DNA from: Flavobacteriaceae bacterium
GTDB taxonomy: Bacteria > Bacteroidota > Bacteroidia > Flavobacteriales > Flavobacteriaceae
Direction: 5' to 3'
Assembly (NCBI GenBank): GCA_009886625.1
Contig: QXZA01000011.1
Coordinates: 62,001 to 126,000, forward strand
Length of the DNA: 64,000 bases
In this document: positions 8,384 to 18,056 of the stretch, one piece after another
How positions within the stretch are numbered: position 1 is the first letter of the stretch
Layout of the letters: each line of letters starts with the position of its first letter
Made by a program: the position numbers and the translations under genes
The notes under the pieces: model-generated
The model's database searches: none
What the model saw: the letters and a program-made list of their open reading frames with translations, nothing else
Told to the model about the DNA's origin: nothing

Positions 8384-9645
8384 TCTTTTAGTTTCCCGAT
8401 TGATTTCCCCACGATCATTGACACTGCAGCATCTCCTGTTACATTAACTATAGTTCTACACATGTCTAAAGGGCGGTCAATAGCAAAAATAAGTGCTAAA
8501 CCAGCTTCTGGAATACCAGCTTGAGCCAATACTATTACAAGCATAACAATTCCGGCACTGGGAACGGCTGCGGTACCTATGGAAGCTAAAGTAGCCGTAA
8601 ATACTATTCCAAGCTGGGCACTTAAACTAAGATCTAATCCAAAGGCTTGCGCAATAAAGACGGCTGCAACTCCTTGATATACTGAAGTTCCATCCATATT
8701 TATAGTGGCTCCTATGGGCAAAACAAAACTGGCTACTTCCTTGTCAACACCTAAGTTTTCTTCTACACATTCCATAGTAACAGGAAGGGTTGCTGCACTT
8801 GAGCTGGTTGAAAAGGCAAGAAGTTGAGCAGGTGCAATCCCCTTTATAAAGAATGAAATTTTCTTTTTTGTAAAGAGACGTACAATTAGCATATACACTA
8901 AAATCATAATGGCAAGACCTAATAGTAATGTTATAGCATAAAGTGCTAAGGCTTGAAAGAGCTCTAAACTTGGCGCTTCTACTACCAAGGCAGCCAATAG
9001 TGCAAACACACCATAAGGAGCTGCAAACATAATGAGATCAATCAGTTTGAGAATAATATCGTTAAAGGAGTCGAAAAACTTCTTGACTGGTTTTACCTTT
9101 TTTACAGGTAGCAAAATCATTCCAATTCCAAAGAACAATGCAAAAAAGATTACTTGCAACATATTCCGGTTGTTGGATGCAGCAAGGAAGATATTAGATG
9201 GAACCACGTCAATCAATGCTTGAAGTGGACCAGCTTCTTGCTGTTTTGCTGCGGCTTCTTGTTTAGCTTTGGTATCACTCGAATAAGCTTCTACCAATTC
9301 TTGTCGTGTATCGACACTAATTGATTTCCCTGGTTGAATAACATTAACTAAAATGAGTCCAATGGTCACTGCTGTAAGGGTGGTGATCAAATAGGTAACA
9401 ATAGTTCTTCCGCCCATTTCTGAAAGCTTGGAAATGTCCTTTAAATCAGAAACTCCTTTAACCAAAGAAGCAAGTATCAGAGGCACAGCGATGAGTTTTA
9501 ATAAATTGATAAAAATGGTACCAAAAGGCTTGATGTAGTTGCCAATAAAGGTGTCGCCTCCTTCAATAAAAGATAGAAGAACTCCAAAGAGTACCCCTAA
9601 GGCCATTCCAATTAATATTTTCCAGTGTAAGGCAAGTTTTTTCAT
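8380..9645 (-). CDS. Dicarboxylate/amino acid:cation symporter (DAACS family)
   Basis: A 421-residue inner-membrane transporter of the GltP/DctA type. Eight or so membrane segments are visible, plus the two re-entrant loops: the serine-rich FSTSSSAATLPVTMECV (about residue 280) and the NMDGT motif in PIGATINMDGTSVYQG. It moves glutamate, aspartate or C4-dicarboxylates inward with protons or sodium. The charged, alanine/glutamine-rich loop around residues 110-145 is typical. It follows aroC by only 8 bases on the same strand, so the two are probably co-transcribed. The substrate cannot be fixed from sequence. Confidence 0.92.
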   Translation of the reverse strand: MKKLALHWKILIGMALGVLFGVLLSFIEGGDTFIGNYIKPFGTIFINLLKLIAVPLILASLVKGVSDLKDISKLSEMGGRTIVTYLITTLTAVTIGLILVNVIQPGKSISVDTRQELVEAYSSDTKAKQEAAAKQQEAGPLQALIDVVPSNIFLAASNNRNMLQVIFFALFFGIGMILLPVKKVKPVKKFFDSFNDIILKLIDLIMFAAPYGVFALLAALVVEAPSLELFQALALYAITLLLGLAIMILVYMLIVRLFTKKKISFFIKGIAPAQLLAFSTSSSAATLPVTMECVEENLGVDKEVASFVLPIGATINMDGTSVYQGVAAVFIAQAFGLDLSLSAQLGIVFTATLASIGTAAVPSAGIVMLVIVLAQAGIPEAGLALIFAIDRPLDMCRTIVNVTGDAAVSMIVGKSIGKLKD

Positions 9646-9653
9646 GAGGCAAT

Positions 9654-10715
9654 TTATTTATTGGTTCTTTTTAAGAGACTAAAATCAGCGAGGACTAAGG
9701 CTGCCATAGCTTCAACTATGGGTACGGCTCTTGGGACTACACAAGGATCATGTCTTCCTTTTCCTTGCATATTCACTTTTTCCCCTTTTGAATTTATAGT
9801 TTCTTGATGTTGCATAATTGTAGCTACTGGCTTAAAGGCCACATTGAAGTAAATATCCATACCATTGGAAATTCCTCCCTGTATTCCTCCAGATCGATTT
9901 GTTTGAGTGGTGCCATCAGTATTAAATAAATCATTGTGTTCACTCCCTTTCATTTGAGTTCCCTCAAAACCACTGCCATATTCAAACCCTTTGACCGCAT
10001 TTATCGAAAGCATGGCTTTCCCTAATTCGGCATGTAATTTGTCAAAAGCAGGTTCTCCTAGTCCGACGGGGACATTTTTGATAACACAGGTGATAATTCC
10101 TCCAACGGTATCTCCCTCTTTACGTATTTGTTTGATATAAGTTTCCATCTCCTCTGCCATTTTGGGATCTGGGCAGCGTACTGGATTTTCTTCTATAGTA
10201 CTAAAATCAACTTGTGAAGGCGGAGTGTTCATTGTTAATGTTCCCACACTAGAGACATAAGCCTGAATGCTGATGGGAGCTAAAAATTGTTTGGCAATAG
10301 CCCCAGCCACTACTCTACTAGCTGTTTCACGTGCTGAACTCCTTCCTCCACCTCGGTAATCTCGGACACCGTATTTTTCATCATAAACATAATCGGCATG
10401 AGAAGGACGGTAACTGTCTTTAATATGGGAGTAATCGTGAGACTTTTGATTGGTGTTATGGATTGCGAAGCCAATAGGTGTACCCGTTGTTTTTCCTTCA
10501 AAAATTCCTGAATAGAAGCTTACTTCATCAGGTTCTTTTCTTTGGGTAACAATGGCAGATTGTCCTGGTTTTCTTCGGTTTAAATCTCTTTGAATGGCTT
10601 CAAAATCCAATGCAATACCTGCAGGACAGCCATCAATAACCCCACCAATTGCTGGTCCATGGGATTCGCCATAGGTTGCAAGTCTAAAAAGTGTACCGTA
10701 TATATTGCCTGACAT
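9654..10715 (-). CDS. aroC: Chorismate synthase
   Basis: A 353-residue enzyme that converts 5-enolpyruvylshikimate-3-phosphate to chorismate with reduced FMN, the last common step of aromatic amino acid synthesis. The start [20 protein letters not shown] carries the conserved GESHG. Further signatures are [15 protein letters not shown], the [12 protein letters not shown] loop (about residue 120) and [11 protein letters not shown]. The length matches the family. It is first in a two-gene unit with the symporter. aroB is present but unlinked, about 52 kb away. Confidence 0.97.
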   Translation of the reverse strand: MSGNIYGTLFRLATYGESHGPAIGGVIDGCPAGIALDFEAIQRDLNRRKPGQSAIVTQRKEPDEVSFYSGIFEGKTTGTPIGFAIHNTNQKSHDYSHIKDSYRPSHADYVYDEKYGVRDYRGGGRSSARETASRVVAGAIAKQFLAPISIQAYVSSVGTLTMNTPPSQVDFSTIEENPVRCPDPKMAEEMETYIKQIRKEGDTVGGIITCVIKNVPVGLGEPAFDKLHAELGKAMLSINAVKGFEYGSGFEGTQMKGSEHNDLFNTDGTTQTNRSGGIQGGISNGMDIYFNVAFKPVATIMQHQETINSKGEKVNMQGKGRHDPCVVPRAVPIVEAMAALVLADFSLLKRTNK

Positions 10716-10733
10716 AGCTTTATTTTATAAGAA

Positions 10734-10741
10734 CAAAGATA
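10734..10741 (-). promoter_or_regulatory. Bacteroidota -7 box (TATCTTTG) for aroC
   Basis: The plus-strand CAAAGATA reads TATCTTTG on the minus strand, matching TAnnTTTG, 18 bases before the aroC ATG. Confidence 0.5.
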
Positions 10742-10764
10742 AAGGTAAAGTTTTGGATTACCTT

Positions 10765-13674
10765 TTAGCTGTGGATTTTTTTAACAAGTGCGGCTCGTAA
10801 AATTGAAATGGGATGATAACTTTCGCGTTGAGTGCCATCTTTAATTTGATGTCTACAACTCGTTCCATTTGCAGCAATAATTACATCCTCAGAAGTGTTT
10901 CGAATGGAAGGAAACAAGCGCTCCTCTCCTACCTTCATACTGACTTCATAATGTTCTTTTTCGTAACCAAAGGAACCCGCCATCCCACAGCAGCCAGTAT
11001 TCATTAAGCGTACGCTATAGTTTTTAGGTAAATTTAAAATGGAAAAAGTGTCTGAAGGTTGTCCCAATGCCTTTTGATAACAATGCGCATGAATCTTAAT
11101 TTCTTTAGATTCAATATGAAATTGATCTGCCTTGAGGTTCCCTTTCTTTAGTTCCATGGCTAAAAAAGATTCAATCGGATAGCAGTTTTGAGCTAAATCT
11201 CTTGCTTTTTCTGGATGTGAACAGAGTTTTGGGTATTCGTCAATGAAGGTATAAATTGCAGATGGTTCAATGCCAAGCAAAGGAGTATCTTCAGAAATGC
11301 GGTTATGATATACTTCAATATTTAAATCAGCACAAGCTTTTGCTTGGTCTAAAAAGCCTTTAGAAATATAGCTTCGTCCACTCTCAGTGGGAGGAAGAAT
11401 ATTTACACTATATCCAAGTCCTTCCAATAAGAGTACGGCATCTCTTCCAATATGAGTTTCATTGTAATTACTAAACTCATCTAAATATAAATAAACACTT
11501 TTATTTACGTTACTTATCTCCCTGTTTTTAAATAATTTAAATAAAGATTTTTCAATTTTTGGTAAGGCTCTTTCTGTTGCTATTCCCAAGCTTTTTTTCA
11601 ATAGTATTTGGGTGATGGGATTTTCAAATAAGAAGTTTTGAAGCCCACGAATGGGCTGCGTCTTTTCGTTAATTATACCAACATAGGCAAAGAGTTTATT
11701 TCTAACAGAGCTTCCGTGGGTCTTTTGATACTGATATAGAAATTCTGCTTTATAGGTAGCAATATCAACACTGCTAGGACATTCAGTTGCACAGGCTTTA
11801 CAGCTCAAACATAGGTCAAATACCTCCTTAAGTGACTTGCTGTCAAAAGCATTTGGAGATTTGTTTTCCGTTAGCACTTCCCGCAATACATTCGCTCTAC
11901 CACGGGTGTTATGTTTTTCATCTAATGTGGCACGATAACTAGGACACATGGTGCCTGAGGGAGCTACTGAGCGACATTTTCCAGCACCATTACATTTTTC
12001 TGCTGCACGAAGCAAACCTTGATCTGAAGTAAAGTCGAAGAGTGTATCATGAACTGGAGTTTCACTTTTATGGGTCCTAAGGTTTTGTTCCATTGGAAAT
12101 GAATCCACAATTTTCCCGGGATTGAATATTGAATTGGGATCAAAAATAGTTTTTATTCGTTTGAAAAGAGCGTAATTGTCTTTGCCCACAACAATTGGAA
12201 TGAATTCTGAGCGTACTATTCCATCTCCGTGTTCACCACTTAGCGAACCCCTATATTTCTTTACCAAATGAGCAACTGCCAGGGTAATTGCTTTAAAATC
12301 GCCAACACCCTTTTGTGTTTTTAGGTTTAAAATAGGACGTAAATGTAACTCTCCTGCACCAGCATGGGCATAATACACAACTTCCTGATTAAATTGTTTC
12401 ATTAACTCCTGAAACTCTTTTATATAATTGGGAAGATCTTTTAGAGGAACAGCTGTATCTTCAATACAAGCTACCGCTTTTGAGTCTCCCACAATATTCC
12501 CTAATAATCCAAGCCCAGCATGACGCAATTCATTGGCAAGTGCAATTTCTTCTCCCCACAAGGCTATTGATGCATAGCCTAAGTTAGCTTTAGAAACGGT
12601 GTGTTCTAATGCACTTAATTCTTTTTTGAGAGCATCTAATTCTTGATTTCTTAATTCCAAAAGAAGTATGGCTTTGGGATCTCCTTTAAGAAAAAAGCGA
12701 TTTTTCTGATATCCACTGTGATCACGTGTACAATCCAAAATGGTTTTGTCCATTAATTCACAGGTGTAGAGATGGTGTTCCATGACAGGGTTTACGGCCA
12801 ACATCGCTTCCTCAATACTACTGAAATGAAGGGCCAGCATTACCGAATGTTCTGGGGGAATTGGGTCTAAAGCAAAGGTGATGGAAGTAGTAAATGCCAG
12901 GGTGCCTTCGCTTCCTGCTAATAGTTTAGCAATATTAAAATTTTCACCCTCTGGATTGAAAGGATGTTGATTTATAAGGCTGTCTACAGCATAGCCAGTA
13001 TTTCTTCTGTGAACACTTGCATCTGGAAAATCATTATTGATGGCCTTTTGAACTTTTGGATCTTTTAATTCGTTAAGTAGTGAATTGTAGATTTGACCCT
13101 CCATTGAGTCTTCTTGAGATTTCTCTTTGAGAATTTCTTGGGAGCACTTTCCAAAATGTACCTCAGATCCATCGCTTAAAATCGTTTCCACAGATAAAAC
13201 AACATCTCGAGTAACCCCATAACGGATTGAAGTAGTTCCTGAAGAATTATTTCCCAACATTCCTCCTAACATGCAATACTGAGAGGTAGATGTATTGGGA
13301 CCGAAAAATAAGCCTCTTTCAGCTAAAAAAATATTTAAGTTATCCCGATTCACTCCAGGTTGTACGGTTACTGTTTTTTGTTTTTCATTGAAATCCAAAA
13401 TCGCAGTAAAATGTTTTGAAACGTCCACAATAATTCCTGGACCTACACATTGTCCTGCAAGAGAGGTTCCTGCAGTACGAGGAATGAGACTTGTTTTATT
13501 TTCTTTAGCAAAGCGAATGAGGAGTTGAAGGTCTTTCTTGTTCTTGGGGAACGCAACCGCTAATGGAGTCATTTTATAAACAGAAGCATCTGTGGCATAT
13601 AATTGCTTGTGCAGTTTGTCCCATTCAAGGCTTCCTTCAAGGTTTTTCTTTAGATTTAGTAATGCTTCTTTCAC
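10765..13674 (-). CDS. FAD-linked, Fe-S dehydrogenase of the YdiJ type (probable D-2-hydroxyglutarate dehydrogenase)
   Basis: A 969-residue three-part flavoenzyme. The N-terminal VAO-type FAD domain carries LIPRTAGTSLAGQCVGPGII (about residues 60-80); the FAD-oxidase C-terminal domain ends at IFNPGKIVD (about 540). A ferredoxin-like part follows with CLSCKACATECP (about 660), then a cysteine-rich CCG domain with TGCCGMAGSFGYE near residue 905. This is the layout of E. coli YdiJ, whose homologues act as D-2-hydroxyglutarate dehydrogenases. D-lactate or glycolate oxidation is the alternative. A DUF1338 2-oxoadipate oxygenase, whose product is D-2-hydroxyglutarate, sits 3.5 kb away, which favours the first reading. 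Confidence 0.85.
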   Translation of the reverse strand: MKEALLNLKKNLEGSLEWDKLHKQLYATDASVYKMTPLAVAFPKNKKDLQLLIRFAKENKTSLIPRTAGTSLAGQCVGPGIIVDVSKHFTAILDFNEKQKTVTVQPGVNRDNLNIFLAERGLFFGPNTSTSQYCMLGGMLGNNSSGTTSIRYGVTRDVVLSVETILSDGSEVHFGKCSQEILKEKSQEDSMEGQIYNSLLNELKDPKVQKAINNDFPDASVHRRNTGYAVDSLINQHPFNPEGENFNIAKLLAGSEGTLAFTTSITFALDPIPPEHSVMLALHFSSIEEAMLAVNPVMEHHLYTCELMDKTILDCTRDHSGYQKNRFFLKGDPKAILLLELRNQELDALKKELSALEHTVSKANLGYASIALWGEEIALANELRHAGLGLLGNIVGDSKAVACIEDTAVPLKDLPNYIKEFQELMKQFNQEVVYYAHAGAGELHLRPILNLKTQKGVGDFKAITLAVAHLVKKYRGSLSGEHGDGIVRSEFIPIVVGKDNYALFKRIKTIFDPNSIFNPGKIVDSFPMEQNLRTHKSETPVHDTLFDFTSDQGLLRAAEKCNGAGKCRSVAPSGTMCPSYRATLDEKHNTRGRANVLREVLTENKSPNAFDSKSLKEVFDLCLSCKACATECPSSVDIATYKAEFLYQYQKTHGSSVRNKLFAYVGIINEKTQPIRGLQNFLFENPITQILLKKSLGIATERALPKIEKSLFKLFKNREISNVNKSVYLYLDEFSNYNETHIGRDAVLLLEGLGYSVNILPPTESGRSYISKGFLDQAKACADLNIEVYHNRISEDTPLLGIEPSAIYTFIDEYPKLCSHPEKARDLAQNCYPIESFLAMELKKGNLKADQFHIESKEIKIHAHCYQKALGQPSDTFSILNLPKNYSVRLMNTGCCGMAGSFGYEKEHYEVSMKVGEERLFPSIRNTSEDVIIAANGTSCRHQIKDGTQRESYHPISILRAALVKKIHS

Positions 13675-13781
13675 TAACAGATATAGGTTTTATTCTATCT
13701 TTTTATATTCCTAAAGCTAAAGTAAGGATTAGTTCTTCAATTCCCGTCAATTATGTAATTTAGCAAAAAAAGAAAGAAATT

Positions 13782-14894
13782 ATGTTTCAAAAATTCACAG
13801 GGTTTTTAGGTCTTGCCCTCTTATTAACCGCTTGTCAAGGTTCTTCAAATGCGTTGCGTTTGAAAGGTACTGTAGACTTAAATGATGGGAACGCTATACT
13901 TCATATTATCGCCGACCTCAATAACCAACCCAAGGTTGTCGACACTTTATTTGTTCAATCTGGTGCTTTTAGTTTGGATGTTGAAATTACAGAGCCTAGT
14001 ATTCACTTTCTTCAAATTGAAGGGAATCAAGCTAGTTTTCCATTTATTGCTGAAAAAGGGACTGTAAATATTGAATTGTTCAAAGATAGTCTCGGTGTTT
14101 CTAAAGCTATTGGAACTACTTCCAATGACGATTTTATGCGTTATAAAGACGAAACTAGAGTTTATATTTCATCTTTAAATGGAATTGGGAATGATTTACA
14201 GCAAGCCATGATTTTAAAGGATTCGCTGCTAGCACAAGATTTACAAGAGCAGTATCAAGATGTTCGTGATCAAATAAAAGCCTACGAGTTGGACTTTATT
14301 TCTTCTTCTCCAAATTCATTTATTTCAATTTTGATTTTAGAGCGTTTTGTTGCCAATAAAGCCATTTCGATGACAGAAGCAAAAGAAATTTTTGAAAGTT
14401 TTTCTGATCGGATAAAAGCGACAAGCTCTGGTAAATCAATTGAGAGTCAATTGATTCCTGCTGAGAAACCTGAGGTAGGTCAATTTGCTCCAGAGTTTCA
14501 AGGTCCTAACCCAGAGGGTTTGTCTCTGTCTCTTAAAGACAAGTTAGGGAAAGTCACTATTATTGATTTTTGGGCAAGTTGGTGTCGCCCTTGTCGTTTA
14601 GAAAATCCAAGCTTGGTTCGGTTGTATCAAAAACATCAAGAGAATGGTCTTCAGATTGTGAGTGTTTCCCTTGACAAAGGAAAGCCTCAATGGGTTCAGG
14701 CAATTGCTGATGATGGGCTAGTTTGGGACCATGTTTCTAATTTGAAATTTTGGAATGACCCGATTGCCAAATTATACCGTGTAAGTGTAATCCCCGCAAC
14801 CTTTATCTTGGACGAAAATGGGGTGATTATAGCAAAAGATCTTCGTGGCTTACAGTTAGAGCGTAAAATTGATGAATTATTGGGTGCCTTGTAA
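13782..14894 (+). CDS. TlpA-like thiol-disulfide lipoprotein with DUF4369 domain
   Basis: A 370-residue exported protein. The lipobox is at about residues 15-18 (LLLTAC). A DUF4369 beta-domain fills residues 25-120, then a helical linker, then a TlpA/ResA thioredoxin domain from about 230. The redox motif is WASWCRPCR with both cysteines present (about 267 and 270) and a later cis-proline in SVIPATFILDENG. Such proteins keep envelope or cytochrome-maturation thiols reduced. It is divergent from the flavoenzyme gene; TAATTTAG at about 13756 is a possible promoter. A second DUF4369-like lipoprotein at 53515 lacks the cysteines. Confidence 0.88.
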   Translation: MFQKFTGFLGLALLLTACQGSSNALRLKGTVDLNDGNAILHIIADLNNQPKVVDTLFVQSGAFSLDVEITEPSIHFLQIEGNQASFPFIAEKGTVNIELFKDSLGVSKAIGTTSNDDFMRYKDETRVYISSLNGIGNDLQQAMILKDSLLAQDLQEQYQDVRDQIKAYELDFISSSPNSFISILILERFVANKAISMTEAKEIFESFSDRIKATSSGKSIESQLIPAEKPEVGQFAPEFQGPNPEGLSLSLKDKLGKVTIIDFWASWCRPCRLENPSLVRLYQKHQENGLQIVSVSLDKGKPQWVQAIADDGLVWDHVSNLKFWNDPIAKLYRVSVIPATFILDENGVIIAKDLRGLQLERKIDELLGAL

Positions 14895-14903
14895 CTAGGT
14901 TTA

Positions 14904-15551
14904 TTACCTTCTATAAATTAATATTCCAGCAATAAGAGTAGTAATACTTAATATCCCCAGCATTATTTGTGCACTATACACTACCTCTGGAACAAAAGCT
15001 ATAGTAATTAAAATCCCTCCTAAAGCCCCGCCAAAATGTGCGGTATGTCCAATTTGATCTTTTTGAGCTTTCATTCCATACAAGGTGTAAAGGATATAAC
15101 CAATACCAAACAAATATCCTGGGATAGGTATAGGTATGAAAAATAGCATTAATTCAATCTCGGGATAGAGTAATAATGCACTAAATAAAACACCTGTTAC
15201 TGCCCCACTTGCTCCAACGGCACTATAGTATGGATCATTACAGTGAAATAGATAAGCAAAAGCATTTCCTCCTAAAAGGCTCCCAAAATACAGTATCAAA
15301 AAAGGAAAATTCCCGAGACCTCCAACTACAATATTGACAAAAAAATAAAACGTAAGCATATTAAATAAAATATGTGTTGTCGATACATGCAAAAAACCAG
15401 AAGTAAGTAAACGGTGGTATTGACCCCCTTTGATTTTAGAAATGAGGAAATGATGTTTTAAAAAGAAAGCATCGTTTTTAAAACCAGTAATAGTTATTAA
15501 AATGGTGATACCAATCAGAAAAAGAGCAACAAACGGAATGTTTTGTATCAT
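14904..15551 (-). CDS. Rhomboid-family intramembrane serine protease
   Basis: A 215-residue multi-pass membrane protein. The catalytic serine lies in AVGASGAVTGVLFSALLL (about residues 113-117), and the partner histidine in HTAHFGGALGG near residue 170. The first loop carries RLLTSGFLHVSTTHILFNM, a rhomboid hallmark. It should cleave single-pass membrane proteins within the bilayer; the substrate is unknown. It is the last gene downstream of the lysine-catabolism operon, 33 bases from the aldehyde dehydrogenase gene, but a -7 box in that gap suggests it also has its own promoter. Confidence 0.9.
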   Translation of the reverse strand: MIQNIPFVALFLIGITILITITGFKNDAFFLKHHFLISKIKGGQYHRLLTSGFLHVSTTHILFNMLTFYFFVNIVVGGLGNFPFLILYFGSLLGGNAFAYLFHCNDPYYSAVGASGAVTGVLFSALLLYPEIELMLFFIPIPIPGYLFGIGYILYTLYGMKAQKDQIGHTAHFGGALGGILITIAFVPEVVYSAQIMLGILSITTLIAGILIYRR

Positions 15552-15558
15552 AGTGAGA

Positions 15559-15566
15559 CAAATCTA
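15559..15566 (-). promoter_or_regulatory. Bacteroidota -7 box (TAGATTTG) for the rhomboid gene
   Basis: The plus-strand CAAATCTA reads TAGATTTG on the minus strand. It lies only 7 bases before the rhomboid ATG, so the transcript would have almost no leader. Confidence 0.45.
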
Positions 15567-15584
15567 CACTAAAAACATCAACCT

Positions 15585-17117
15585 TTATAAGTCAAAAACA
15601 ATTCCTTGCGCTAAAGGTAATTCTTTTGAAAAGTTAAGGGTGTTTGTTTGTCTTCTCATATAGGCTTTCCACGCATCAGAACCACTCTCGCGTCCTCCTC
15701 CAGTTTCTTTTTCTCCTCCAAAGGCGCCTCCGATTTCAGCTCCTGAAGTCCCAATATTTACATTTGCGATACCACAGTCGCTTCCCCAATGGGAAAGAAA
15801 GGTTTCGGTTTCTTGAATATTCAAGGACATTATAGATGAAGAAAGCCCTTGTTTTACTTCATTTTGTATTTCAATAGCCTCTTCTATACTCCCTTCGTAT
15901 TTCATAATATATAAAATAGGGGCAAATGTTTCTGTATGCACGATGGGAGCATCGTTATCAATAATCGCTACTGCGGGTTTAACATAACAAGCACTTCCAT
16001 ATTCTTTAGTATCAAGAACTCCTCCCTCAACAAGCCATGTGGCACCTTGAGCGTTTGCTTTTTCAATTGCATCTTGATACATGGCAACCGCATCTGTATC
16101 TATGAGTGGTCCCATATGATTGTTTTCATCCAAAGGATTTCCAATTCTAAGTTGTCCGTAGGCCTTTTTTAATACTGTTGTAAAGCTGTCAAAAATATCT
16201 TTATGAACGATCAGTCTTCGGGTAGAAGTACAGCGTTGTCCACAGGTTCCTACAGCACCAAACACAGCAGCTCTCATAGCCGTATCTAGATCAGCATTGG
16301 GAGTGATGATGATAGCATTATTCCCTCCTAATTCAAGCAGTGATTTTCCAAGTCGCGCTCCCACTCGTTGGGCAACATCCTTCCCCATTCGAGTAGATCC
16401 GGTGGCAGAAACTAATGCAACACGCTGATCATCAGCCAGCCATTTTCCAACTTCTGCCCCCCCGTTTAGGACACAAGAGATTCCTTCGGGCATGTTATTT
16501 TCTTTTAAAACTTCACTAATAATTTGTTGACAAGCAATGCCACATAAAGGGGTCTTTTCACTTGGCTTCCAGATACAGATATTTCCACAAACCCAGGCTA
16601 AGGCAACATTCCAGCTCCATACAGCAACAGGGAAATTGAATGCAGATATAATACCCACAACTCCCAAAGGGTGATATTGTTCATAAAGCCTATGTGAAGG
16701 TCGTTCAGAAGTCATGGTTACTCCATGTAGCTGCCTGGAAAGTCCTACAGCAAAATCACATATATCGATCATCTCTTGTACTTCACCCAGTCCTTCTTGA
16801 AGAGATTTTCCCATTTCCCAAGAGACTAATTGACCTAGTGCAGATTTTTTTTCGCGGAGTTTGTTCCCTAGTTGGCGAACTAATTCCCCTCTTTTAGGAG
16901 CAGGAATTTTTCTGAAGCTTAGAAAAGCGTGTTCAGCTTTATCCATGATACGTTCGTAATCTTCAACATTTGCTCCTTGAACGGTCCCAAGTAAAGCCCC
17001 GTTGACAGGACTTGTAGATGTGATTGCTTTACCCTGTCCGTGCCATACTCCTCCTGCATTACAGCCTTCTTGTTTATTCTTTATATTTAATTTTTCTAAT
17101 AAGTTTTGGATCTCCAT
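15585..17117 (-). CDS. Aldehyde dehydrogenase, antiquitin/AmaB type (2-aminoadipate-6-semialdehyde dehydrogenase)
   Basis: A 510-residue NAD-dependent aldehyde dehydrogenase. The catalytic glutamate lies in LLELGGNNAIII and the nucleophilic cysteine in GTCGQRCTSTRRLIV (about residue 300), both in the form typical of ALDH7A1/antiquitin and bacterial AmaB. The C-terminal block IANVNIGTSGAEIGGAFGGE is also an ALDH7 signature. These enzymes oxidise 2-aminoadipate semialdehyde (in equilibrium with piperideine-6-carboxylate) to 2-aminoadipate in lysine breakdown. It follows DUF1338 by 9 bases in the same operon, and the neighbours support the lysine role. Confidence 0.92.
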   Translation of the reverse strand: MEIQNLLEKLNIKNKQEGCNAGGVWHGQGKAITSTSPVNGALLGTVQGANVEDYERIMDKAEHAFLSFRKIPAPKRGELVRQLGNKLREKKSALGQLVSWEMGKSLQEGLGEVQEMIDICDFAVGLSRQLHGVTMTSERPSHRLYEQYHPLGVVGIISAFNFPVAVWSWNVALAWVCGNICIWKPSEKTPLCGIACQQIISEVLKENNMPEGISCVLNGGAEVGKWLADDQRVALVSATGSTRMGKDVAQRVGARLGKSLLELGGNNAIIITPNADLDTAMRAAVFGAVGTCGQRCTSTRRLIVHKDIFDSFTTVLKKAYGQLRIGNPLDENNHMGPLIDTDAVAMYQDAIEKANAQGATWLVEGGVLDTKEYGSACYVKPAVAIIDNDAPIVHTETFAPILYIMKYEGSIEEAIEIQNEVKQGLSSSIMSLNIQETETFLSHWGSDCGIANVNIGTSGAEIGGAFGGEKETGGGRESGSDAWKAYMRRQTNTLNFSKELPLAQGIVFDL

Positions 17118-17126
17118 AGGGATGAT

Positions 17127-18035
17127 TTAATTTTTCTTTAGTTGTGTAGTAAATGTACTTTCAAAAATACGATCTGCATTTCCTGTTTCAAAGCCTTCTC
17201 TTCGCTGGTTTCTCTTCAATTCAGTTCCAGGAATATCAGCAAATTGTGGTAAAGCTCCACGTTCTGCAAATTCGACATAACTCCCCGCAATTTCTTTAGT
17301 TTGATCTCCAGAAAAATGGGCAATGACCTTGTTGGCAACTGAACTTGACTGTCTTAGTAACTTGTCCTCACTTGTTTTTATTTCCCCACCAGAGGTGTTT
17401 AGTTGTATTCCAATAGACTTCAAGAACTCGTTAAAGGGTTCTAGGGCGCAATAAGAATCGGGTAGATCGTGAACACTAATGGTATAATGGTTTAAATAAT
17501 AGCGATTGTAAATAACCCATGCAGCATATTCGCTTTCGGCAAGTAGCGCTTCGTAATCTTCTATTGAGGGTAACGACCATAGTGGCTTTTGAAAATAGGA
17601 GGAAACTGCTTTGGCATCATTAAGATCCAATTGATCTACGGGATCAGAAGTTACAGTATTTGTATACTTTTTGATGATTTTTTGAACCTTCTCTGACAGC
17701 AAATCTACTTTAAGTTCACTAATAAATATACGTGGTAAATCAGGTGTAGGTGGGGCGTACCAAAAAGCATCTAGTTTTTTCAAGTTGAAATGAAAGAAGT
17801 CACGTTTTTCATAACCGTGGGCTAAAAAGATCTTTTCAAATGAGGCAATTCCTAAATTTTTCACTCCCATGGTTCTAAAGGCCACATGATCATTGATGAT
17901 TTCATTTTGATTTTTAACCATCCCTTTGTCAATCATCGCATGAGTGATTTTTTTAACATCAGGTACCCGTTCTGCATAGGTTGCAAAAAGTGCATCCAAA
18001 ATCTTTGTCATAGTGGTATTAGTAGAAAACTTCAT
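17127..18035 (-). CDS. DUF1338 protein, probable 2-oxoadipate dioxygenase/decarboxylase (HglS-like)
   Basis: A 302-residue member of the DUF1338/HglS family. These iron(II) enzymes convert 2-oxoadipate with oxygen to D-2-hydroxyglutarate and carbon dioxide. Visible family features are the N-terminal DHVAFRTMG segment (about residue 45) with the first metal histidine, the central YNRYYLNHYTISVHDLP region with a second histidine (about 185), and YVEFAERGALPQF, containing the candidate glutamate ligand, near residue 258. It is shorter than the Pseudomonas protein but keeps the core. Its place between saccharopine dehydrogenase-like and ALDH7 genes fits lysine degradation closely. Confidence 0.85.
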   Translation of the reverse strand: MKFSTNTTMTKILDALFATYAERVPDVKKITHAMIDKGMVKNQNEIINDHVAFRTMGVKNLGIASFEKIFLAHGYEKRDFFHFNLKKLDAFWYAPPTPDLPRIFISELKVDLLSEKVQKIIKKYTNTVTSDPVDQLDLNDAKAVSSYFQKPLWSLPSIEDYEALLAESEYAAWVIYNRYYLNHYTISVHDLPDSYCALEPFNEFLKSIGIQLNTSGGEIKTSEDKLLRQSSSVANKVIAHFSGDQTKEIAGSYVEFAERGALPQFADIPGTELKRNQRREGFETGNADRIFESTFTTQLKKN

Positions 18036-18056
18036 TTCAAAAATGATTTAAGTAGT